Shown here piece after piece: positions 57,279 through 64,000 of a stretch of DNA of 64,000 bases. The position numbers and the translations under genes are program-made. Within the stretch, counting starts at the first letter, position 1. Every line of letters begins with the position of its first letter. The DNA lies in NCBI GenBank assembly GCA_947565865.1, contig CANOHT010000008.1, positions 24,338 to 88,337 on the forward strand, given 5' to 3'. The notes beneath the pieces were generated by a model, which was not told the DNA's origin, did no database searches, and saw only the letters and a program-made list of their open reading frames with translations. This stretch comes from an uncultured Clostridia bacterium (GTDB taxonomy: Bacteria > Bacillota > Clostridia > Christensenellales > Aristaeellaceae).

Positions 57279-59396
57279 ATGGCCCGCAGCCATCCCCTTG
57301 ACCGAGTACGCAACATCGGTATCATGGCGCATATTGACGCCGGCAAGACCACGACCACCGAGCGTATTCTGTATTACACCGGCAGAACTCACCGCATCGG
57401 CGAGACCCACGAGGGTTCCGCCACCATGGACTGGATGGCCCAGGAGCAGGAGCGCGGCATCACCATCACCTCCGCCGCCACCACCTGCGTCTGGCATGAT
57501 CCCCGCGATCCCGAGAACCGGGACAAGACCTATCGTATCAATATCATTGATACCCCCGGTCACGTGGACTTCACCGTGGAGGTGGAGCGTTCCCTGCGCG
57601 TGCTGGACGGCGCTGTTTCCGTCTTCTGCGCCAAGGGCGGCGTTGAGCCCCAGTCCGAGACCGTGTGGAAGCAGGCCGAAACCTACAAGGTTCCGCGCAT
57701 GGCTTATGTGAACAAGATGGACATCACCGGCGCGGACTTCTACCGGGTCGTGGCGATGATGAAGGATCGCCTTCATGCCAACGCTGTGCCGATCCAGCTG
57801 CCCATCGGCAAGGAAGATACCTTCCGCGGCATCATCGACCTGGTGCGGATGCGCGCCGAGGTTTACTATGATGACCTGGGCAAGGACGTGCGCGACGAGG
57901 ACATCCCGGCCGACATGATGGAGCTGGCGGAGCAGTATCACGCCGAGCTGATTGAAAAGGTCGCCGAGACCGACGAAGCGCTGATGGAGAAGTTCTTCGA
58001 GGGCGAGGAGCTCACCGAGGACGAGATCAAGGGCGCCATCCGCAAGGCTACCATTGCCTGCCAGATGAACCCCGTGTGCTGCGGCACCTCCTATCGCAAC
58101 AAGGGCGTGCAGCCCCTGCTGGATAACGTGGTGGAGTACATGCCCTCTCCCCTGGACATCCCCGCCATCAAGGGCACCGATCCCAAGGACCCCGAGAAGG
58201 AGATGGAGCGCCATCCTTCCGACAGCGAGCCCTTCTCCGCTCTGGCCTTCAAGATCATGGTGGACCCCTTCGTGGGCAAGCTGGCCTTCTTCCGTGTGTA
58301 CTCCGGTACGCTGAGCGCCGGCAGCTATGTGATGAACTCCACCAAGCAGAAGCGCGAGCGCATGAGCCGCATCATGATGATGCACGCCAACCATCGCGAA
58401 GAGGTGGATACCATCTACACCGGCGAAATCGGCGGCGCTGTGGGCCTGAAGGATACCACCACCGGCGATACGCTGTGCGATGAAGGCAACCAGATCATTC
58501 TGGAGTCCATGGAGTTCCCCGATCCCGTGATCGAGGTTGCCATTGAGCCCAAGACCAAGGCTGGCCAGGACAAGATGACCATGGCTCTGCTGCGTCTGGC
58601 TGAGGAGGACCCCACCTTCAAGACCTACACCAACCAGGAGACTGGTCAGACCATCATCGCCGGCATGGGCGAGCTCCATCTGGAGATCATCGTCGACCGC
58701 CTGCTGCGTGAGTTCAAGGTGGAGGCCACCGTGGGCAAGCCCCAGGTTACCTACAAGGAGACCATCCGCAAGCATGCCCGCGCCGAGGGACGCTTCATCC
58801 GTCAGACCGGCGGCCACGGCCAGTACGGTCACTGCTGGATTGAGTTGGATCCCCAGGAAGAGGGCAAGCCCTACGAGTTCGAGTCCCGCATCGTCGGCGG
58901 CGTGATTCCCAAGGAATTCATCGCCCCCATCGACCAGGGCATCCAGGAGGCGGCCAAGGCTGGCGGCCTGGCGGGCTTCGAGGTTGTGGCCTTCAAGGCC
59001 GCTGTGGTGGATGGCTCCTACCATGACGTGGACTCCTCCGAAATGGCGTACAAGATCGCCGCTTCCATGGCCTTCAAGGAGGCCCTGAAGAAGGCTGATC
59101 CCTGCCTGATGGAGCCCATGATGAAGGTCGAGATCATCGTGCCCGAGCAGTACATGGGCGACGTGATGGGCAACGTGTCCAGCCGTCGCGGCCGTGTGGA
59201 CGGCATGGAGGCCCGCGGTGTGGATCAGATTATTCACGCTTATGTGCCTCTGTCCGAGATGTTCGGCTACACCACCGACCTGCGCTCCCGTACCCAGGGC
59301 CGCGGCATGTTCACCATGCAGTTCGACCACTACGAGGAAGTGCCCAAGTCCGTGGCGGAGAAGATCATCGGCCAGCGTGCCAAGGAGAACAACTAA
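57279..59396 (+). CDS. fusA: Elongation factor G
   Basis: A 705-residue translocation GTPase. G-domain motifs are GIMAHIDAGKTTTTERILYY (G1), RGITITSAATTC (G2), DTPGHVDF (G3) and VNKMD (G4). Domains II-V follow with the usual VKPQV-type block (GKPQVTYKETIRKHARAEG) and the C-terminal RGRVDGMEARG region. AAAGGAG lies before the ATG. Codon use favours C-ending codons, as in the flanking ribosomal genes. Confidence 0.98.
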   Translation: MARSHPLDRVRNIGIMAHIDAGKTTTTERILYYTGRTHRIGETHEGSATMDWMAQEQERGITITSAATTCVWHDPRDPENRDKTYRINIIDTPGHVDFTVEVERSLRVLDGAVSVFCAKGGVEPQSETVWKQAETYKVPRMAYVNKMDITGADFYRVVAMMKDRLHANAVPIQLPIGKEDTFRGIIDLVRMRAEVYYDDLGKDVRDEDIPADMMELAEQYHAELIEKVAETDEALMEKFFEGEELTEDEIKGAIRKATIACQMNPVCCGTSYRNKGVQPLLDNVVEYMPSPLDIPAIKGTDPKDPEKEMERHPSDSEPFSALAFKIMVDPFVGKLAFFRVYSGTLSAGSYVMNSTKQKRERMSRIMMMHANHREEVDTIYTGEIGGAVGLKDTTTGDTLCDEGNQIILESMEFPDPVIEVAIEPKTKAGQDKMTMALLRLAEEDPTFKTYTNQETGQTIIAGMGELHLEIIVDRLLREFKVEATVGKPQVTYKETIRKHARAEGRFIRQTGGHGQYGHCWIELDPQEEGKPYEFESRIVGGVIPKEFIAPIDQGIQEAAKAGGLAGFEVVAFKAAVVDGSYHDVDSSEMAYKIAASMAFKEALKKADPCLMEPMMKVEIIVPEQYMGDVMGNVSSRRGRVDGMEARGVDQIIHAYVPLSEMFGYTTDLRSRTQGRGMFTMQFDHYEEVPKSVAEKIIGQRAKENN

Positions 59397-59495
59397 GCCT
59401 GACGCCGGAGGGCGGACGGCCTATCCTCTCACCTGCCCGGCGGCATGTCCCCGGGCGGGGAGAGCTATGAATTGAATTGAGGAGGGAATTTTCCC

Positions 59496-60707
<1,212 letters not shown>

Positions 60708-60717
60708 TTGACATCAG

Positions 60718-60760
60718 CCCATCCTCAGCCGTCGGGCTGGGGATGGGTATACCCGGTTTT
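60718..60760 (+). terminator. Possible terminator or attenuator behind tuf
   Basis: Hairpin CCCATCCTCAGCC-GTC-GGGCTGGGGATGGG (one bulge), followed at a distance by GGTTTT. The T run is weak and offset, so partial termination between tuf and rpmG is the most that can be claimed. Confidence 0.4.
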
Positions 60761-60820
60761 CCCGCTCCATCTTCAGGGCCGTGAAAATCGGCTACATCCA
60801 AAAGGCAGGAGGTGCCGCAA

Positions 60821-60982
60821 ATGGCAAACGCCGCTCGCAACAAGATTTGCCTGGCCTGCACGGAGTGCAAGCAGCGCAATTATAACAACATGAAGAACAA
60901 GAAGAATACGCCGGATCGCATTGAGCTCCAGAAGTATTGCCCGTTCTGCAAGAAGCACACCGCTCATCGCGAGACCAAGTAA
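60821..60982 (+). CDS. rpmG: Ribosomal protein L33
   Basis: A 53-residue L33 of the zinc-binding (C+) type: first Cys pair in KICLACTECKQRNYNNMKNK, second pair in KYCPFCKKHTAHRETK. GCAGGAGGTG lies before the ATG at 60821. It directly precedes secE and nusG, the usual Bacillota order. Confidence 0.95.
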   Translation: MANAARNKICLACTECKQRNYNNMKNKKNTPDRIELQKYCPFCKKHTAHRETK

Positions 60983-61014
60983 GCACAACGACCCGATGTG
61001 AGGATGTGAAAACA

Positions 61015-61278
61015 ATGGCTGAGGAGAACAAGGCCCCCGCCAAGAAGACCGAAACGGGCAAAATGCAGAAGTTTCTGAACTGGTGCAAGGCGCTGCCCAA
61101 GCGTATCGCCAGGCCCTTCAAGAACATGTATTATGAGCTCAAAAAGGTTTCCTGGCCCAGCAAGCGCAAGCTGATCATCTATTCCGTGACCGTGCTGGTC
61201 TTCATGCTCGCCATGGGCGTGATTATCGGTCTGCTGGACATGGGTGCGTCCGCACTGGTGAAGCTGCTGGTTCTGTAA
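61015..61278 (+). CDS. secE: Preprotein translocase subunit SecE
   Basis: An 87-residue single-span SecE of the SecYEG channel. A charged N-terminus (KNKAPAKK-type, Lys-rich) leads to the amphipathic signature YYELKKVSWPSKRKLI and one membrane helix (IYSVTVLVFMLAMGVIIGLL). The ATG at 61015 lies 32 nt behind rpmG; its ribosome binding site (GAGGATG) is moderate. nusG follows 21 nt later. Confidence 0.95.
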   Translation: MAEENKAPAKKTETGKMQKFLNWCKALPKRIARPFKNMYYELKKVSWPSKRKLIIYSVTVLVFMLAMGVIIGLLDMGASALVKLLVL

Positions 61279-61299
61279 GGCGGCATTAGGAGAAAGAAC

Positions 61300-61836
61300 A
61301 TGACCGAAAAGACCAAGGAGCCCTGCTGGTACGTGGTTCATACCTATTCAGGGTATGAAAACAAGGTCAAGGACACCCTGGAAAAGTCCGTGGAAAACAA
61401 CGGCATGCAGGATCTGATCTTTGATGTGCGCGTACCCGTGGAGGACGTTGTGGAAATCCGCAACGGCAAGCGTGTGAAGAGTCAGCGCAAGGTGTATCCC
61501 GGCTATGTGCTGGTGCACATGATCGAGACCAGCGAGAGCTGGTATGTGGTGCGCAACACCCGCGGCGTGACCGGCTTTGTGGGTCCTGACAGCAAGCCCG
61601 TGGCCCTGACCCAGGAGGAAGTGGACATGATGCTCAATACCGAGGCCAAGAGCGTCGACTTTTCCTTCGCAATCGGCGAGCGGGTGCGGATTTTGTCCGG
61701 CCCTCTCGAGAATTTCGTCGGCGTGGTGGAAGACGTGGACACCATCCGCAGCACCGTGACGGTGAAGGTCGAGATGTTCTTTGGCCGCGAGCAGTCCGTG
61801 AAGCTGGATCTGGACAAGGTGGAAAAGGAAGACTGA
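61300..61836 (+). CDS. nusG: Transcription termination/antitermination factor NusG
   Basis: A 178-residue NusG. The NGN domain starts WYVVHTYSGYENKVKDTLEK and includes RKVYPGYVLVHM and NTRGVTGFVG. The KOW domain reads FAIGERVRILSGPLENFVGV. GGAGAAAG lies before the ATG. It couples RNA polymerase to the ribosome or Rho and stands in its normal place between secE and rplK. Confidence 0.97.
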   Translation: MTEKTKEPCWYVVHTYSGYENKVKDTLEKSVENNGMQDLIFDVRVPVEDVVEIRNGKRVKSQRKVYPGYVLVHMIETSESWYVVRNTRGVTGFVGPDSKPVALTQEEVDMMLNTEAKSVDFSFAIGERVRILSGPLENFVGVVEDVDTIRSTVTVKVEMFFGREQSVKLDLDKVEKED

Positions 61837-61895
61837 TCCGCCTGCCTTTCAGGGCGTCACAAAAGGCTTTTCCGCCGCCGCGCGCGGCGAAGCAA

Positions 61896-61911
61896 GGCGG
61901 CTTCGGCCGCC
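61896..61911 (+). promoter_or_regulatory. UUCG-capped hairpin in the rplK leader
   Basis: GGCGGC-TTCG-GCCGCC, a perfect 6-bp stem with a UUCG tetraloop, in the 166-nt nusG-rplK spacer. No T run follows, so it is not a terminator; it could be a folded landmark in an rplK-rplA leader. Confidence 0.4.
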
Positions 61912-62002
61912 GTACAAGGGCGCTGGCAGGCTTCTGTCGGCGCGACGTGGGAGGAAGTGCAAGGCTTCCGCGTGACCACATTTTTTAGGAGGTGCCATTA
62001 AC

Positions 62003-62428
62003 ATGGCCAAGAAGGTTACTGCTTACATCAAGCTGCAGGTGCAGGCCGCCAAGGCTAATCCTGCTCCGCCCATCGGCCCTGCCCTGGGTCAGCACGGCGT
62101 GAACATCCCCGGTTTCTGCAAGGAGTTCAATGAGCGCACGAAGAATCAGGCCGGCCTGGTGATCCCCGTGGTCATCACCGTCTATTCCGACCGCACCTTC
62201 ACCTTCATCACCAAGACCCCGCCCGTCCCGGTGCTGATTAAGAAGGCCATCGGCGTGGAAACCGCCAGCGCCCGTCCCAACCGCGACAAGGTCGGCAAGC
62301 TGACCAAGGAGCAGGTTCGTGAGATCGCCACCACCAAGATGCCCGACCTGAACGCCGGCAGCATTGAGGCCGCCATGTCCATGGTGGCCGGTACCGCCCG
62401 CAGCATGGGTGTTACCGTGGAGGAGTAA
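62003..62428 (+). CDS. rplK: Ribosomal protein L11
   Basis: A 141-residue L11 of the GTPase-associated centre. The N-terminal domain has IKLQVQAAKANPAPPIGPAL and GQHGVNIPGFCKEFNERT, with the hinge Pro residues. The C-terminal RNA-binding domain has TKEQVREIATTKMPDLNAGS and GTARSMGV. AGGAGGTG lies 9 nt before the ATG. rplA follows 93 nt later. Confidence 0.98.
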   Translation: MAKKVTAYIKLQVQAAKANPAPPIGPALGQHGVNIPGFCKEFNERTKNQAGLVIPVVITVYSDRTFTFITKTPPVPVLIKKAIGVETASARPNRDKVGKLTKEQVREIATTKMPDLNAGSIEAAMSMVAGTARSMGVTVEE

Positions 62429-62521
62429 GGCGCAGCGCCGTACATGCCAAACTGTGGGGCATAGCCCCGATCAATGTGGGAGGACATAGCGCCGTTAATA
62501 CCACATGGGAGGAATTATAGA

Positions 62522-63211
62522 ATGAAGCATGGTAAGAAGTACCAGGACAGCGTGAAGCTGATCGACCATCTGACCCAGTATGATCCTGCCGAGGCCTGCG
62601 ACCTGGTTGTGAAGACCGGCAAGGCCAAGTTTGACGAAACGGTGGAGATTTCCGTCCGCCTGGGCGTTGATCCCCGTCACGCTGACCAGCAGGTTCGCGG
62701 CGCCGTCGTGCTGCCCCATGGCACCGGCCGTACCGTCCGCGTGCTGGTGATCGCCAAGGGCGCGAAGGCTGACGAGGCCGCTGCCGCTGGCGCCGACTTT
62801 GTGGGCGCTGAGGAAATGATCGCCAAGATCCAGCAGGAAAACTGGTTTGACTTCGACGTTTGCGTGGCGACTCCGGATATGATGGGCCTGATTGGCCGCA
62901 TCGGCCGTGTGCTGGGCCCCAAGGGCTTGATGCCCAACCCCAAGAGCGGCACCGTCACCATGGATGTGACCAAGGCCATCCACGACATCAAGGCCGGTAA
63001 GGTGGAGTATCGTCTGGACAAGACGGCCATCATCCACTGCCCCATCGGCAAGGTTTCCTTCGGCACTGAGAAGCTGAATGAGAACCTGACCGCTCTGATG
63101 GAAGCCATCAACAAGGCCAAGCCCGCCGCCGCCAAGGGTACCTATGTGCGCTCCCTGTACATCAGCAGCACCATGGGCCCGTCCGTGCGCGTGAATCCGC
63201 TGAAGTTCTGA
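62522..63211 (+). CDS. rplA: Ribosomal protein L1
   Basis: A 229-residue L1 of the ribosomal L1 stalk. Family blocks are KHGKKYQDSVKLID, VEISVRLGVDPRHADQQVRG, VLPHGTGR, PDMMGLIGRIGRVLGPKGLM, PNPKSGTVT and YVRSLYISSTMGPSVRVNP. GGGAGG lies before the ATG at 62522; the longer frame upstream is not supported. The operon ends here, without rplJ and rplL. Confidence 0.98.
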   Translation: MKHGKKYQDSVKLIDHLTQYDPAEACDLVVKTGKAKFDETVEISVRLGVDPRHADQQVRGAVVLPHGTGRTVRVLVIAKGAKADEAAAAGADFVGAEEMIAKIQQENWFDFDVCVATPDMMGLIGRIGRVLGPKGLMPNPKSGTVTMDVTKAIHDIKAGKVEYRLDKTAIIHCPIGKVSFGTEKLNENLTALMEAINKAKPAAAKGTYVRSLYISSTMGPSVRVNPLKF

Positions 63212-63234
63212 TGCAGCGCAAAGCTGCGCCATCT

Positions 63235-63269
63235 ACCGCTCTGCTGAAAAGCAGGGCGGTATTTTATTT
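63235..63269 (+). terminator. Strong terminator of the ribosomal operon
   Basis: Hairpin ACCGCTCTGCT-GAAA-AGCAGGGCGGT (11 bp, one G-T pair, GAAA loop) followed by ATTTTATTT, 24 nt behind the rplA stop. Confidence 0.92.
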
Positions 63270-63378
63270 GGTGTCTTGAGCCCGAAGCGCGAAGCAAAGC
63301 AGAAAACCATCCGCTATGCGGGCGGAAAACATAGGGCTAAGCAAAGTCTCATCTTTCAGTTACAATAGCCTATTGAAG

Positions 63379-63849
63379 ATGGCAAAGTAAGCTGTACGGC
63401 AAACCAAACAATAGTCTGGCGCATACTGCGTGGATATGGAAATATTATATCGTATAAACACCAAAGTACCGCCGAAAGAGAGCAATAATCAGTATCGCGC
63501 AGACTGGTGGGACATCATCAGGACGCTGACAAATACAAAGAAGTGGAAATATAAGAGGGGATCATCATGCCGGATCGTGTCTGCCTGCAGCACCGTATAC
63601 TGCCGAAGCTGAGTGCGACAAGCTTTATGGGATGCTTGAAAGGGAAGCGTGCGTTGCTGATTTTCACTCAACATGCGAAGCTGAAGTGCAAGTACTGGAA
63701 TCGACATCTGGGGCGAGGGATATGATGGATCCACGATGGGAAGGAACGAAGCAGCGATCAAAAAATCCATGGAGGTTCAGGACAGACATGATATTGCGCT
63801 GAATAAATGAAGCGCGACCGAGTGCGATACCCGTATTAAAGGTGGCAAG
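63379..63849 (+). pseudogene. Decayed IS200/IS605-family transposase TnpA
   Basis: Pieces of TnpA appear in all three frames: NSLAHT and KYYIV then TPKYRRK near the start, YNQYRADWWDIIRTL, then LSATSFMGCLKGKRALLIFT and KLKCKYWNRHLGRG, then GYDGSTMGRNEAAIKKSM and EVQDRHDIALNK, and a final frame-shifted tail. Several frameshifts and in-frame stops break it. The catalytic HUH motif (normally PDHVH) reads PDRVC, so it is inactive. The stretch is more AT-rich than its neighbours, as expected of foreign DNA. No accessory TnpB is seen within the window. Confidence 0.8.
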
Positions 63850-63913
63850 GAATGCAAACGCTCCTGAAGGGGCGGCAGGAGTGACAAAGGCAATAGGCTT
63901 GAACATCGTGAAA

Positions 63914-63935
63914 GCCAGCGCCTTTAGACGCTGGC
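63914..63935 (+). mobile_element. Probable right-end hairpin of the IS200/IS605 remnant
   Basis: Perfect hairpin GCCAGCG-CCTTTAGA-CGCTGGC about 65 nt behind the tnpA remnant, the position and size of the subterminal hairpin that TnpA recognises in this family. The matching left end may lie near 63300-63340 but is not clear. The last 65 bases of the window are AT-rich with no feature I can name. Confidence 0.5.
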
Positions 63936-64000
63936 CAGTATGAAAGGCTTTTCGATTAACCTAGTTATTCTATTTATTATCTTGAACAACCCATGATTTT

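Noticed and set aside
63430..63612. Independent 60-residue gene
   Set aside because: Its sequence (YRADWWDIIRTLTNT) is a frame-shifted piece of the TnpA remnant.

Overview
The window looks like a chromosomal segment of a fairly GC-rich member of the Clostridia (Bacillota), possibly a gut or rumen carbohydrate fermenter. The signs are YesM/YesN-type two-component systems beside LplB/YtcP-type sugar ABC importers, a SpoIID/LytB-domain lipoprotein, DUF815, DUF1848 and DUF4180 proteins, a YbxF-type L7Ae protein ahead of rpsL, strong AGGAGG ribosome binding sites and consensus sigma-A promoters. The family-level placement is inference; no rRNA gene is present to test it.

Layout. Positions 1-3724 (minus): the 5' end of a sugar-binding lipoprotein-type gene and its AraC-type response regulator and sensor kinase. 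4000-5278 (minus): a two-gene unit of a nucleotidyltransferase-fold protein and an XRE/S24 repressor-like protein, with its own promoter and terminator. 5312-15198 (minus): an eight-gene glycan-use operon (sensor kinase, two permeases, binding protein, response regulator, beta-helix GH28-like protein, MFS transporter, GH172 protein). 15244-19272 (plus): a heterodimeric ABC exporter and a DUF4180 protein. 19273-33827 (minus): the branched-chain amino-acid block ilvB-ilvN-ilvC-ilvD-leuA-leuC-leuD-vanZ-like-leuB, then a DUF815 ATPase and ilvA. 33824-44629 (minus): housekeeping genes (DUF1848, rmuC, an exported protein, recR, ybaB, DUF4097, parC, parE, a methyltransferase, aroK). 44807-52431 (minus): rpoB-rpoC behind two tandem promoters. 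52483-54548 (plus): a two-domain esterase. 54553-55629 (minus): the SpoIID-like lipoprotein. 55709-63269 (plus): ybxF-rpsL-rpsG-fusA-tuf-rpmG-secE-nusG-rplK-rplA, closed by a strong terminator. 63379-63935: a decayed IS200/IS605 transposase.

How the genes fit together. The ilv/leu block encodes the enzymes from pyruvate and 2-oxobutyrate to valine, isoleucine and leucine precursors, lacking only the terminal transaminase. It is preceded by a consensus promoter, a 39-residue leader peptide packed with Leu/Val/Ile codons, and a strong attenuator hairpin with a complementary antiterminator segment. This is classical ribosome-mediated attenuation, not the T-box expected in Bacillota. The glycan operon couples sensing, uptake and degradation of an unidentified oligosaccharide.

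The most unusual features are: (1) that ilv peptide attenuator; (2) a family of GC-rich double-palindrome elements lying just behind stop codons (DUF4180, ilvA, leuB, ilvD, ilvC, rpoC), amplified to a four-copy 108-bp tandem array behind leuB; (3) two approximately 65-nt three-way-junction structures flanking ilvA; (4) a broken ancestral ribosomal/RNA-polymerase order, with rpoBC inverted relative to the str genes and rplJ/rplL absent after rplA; (5) a nucleotidyltransferase/S24 pair in which both proteins seem to have lost a catalytic residue.
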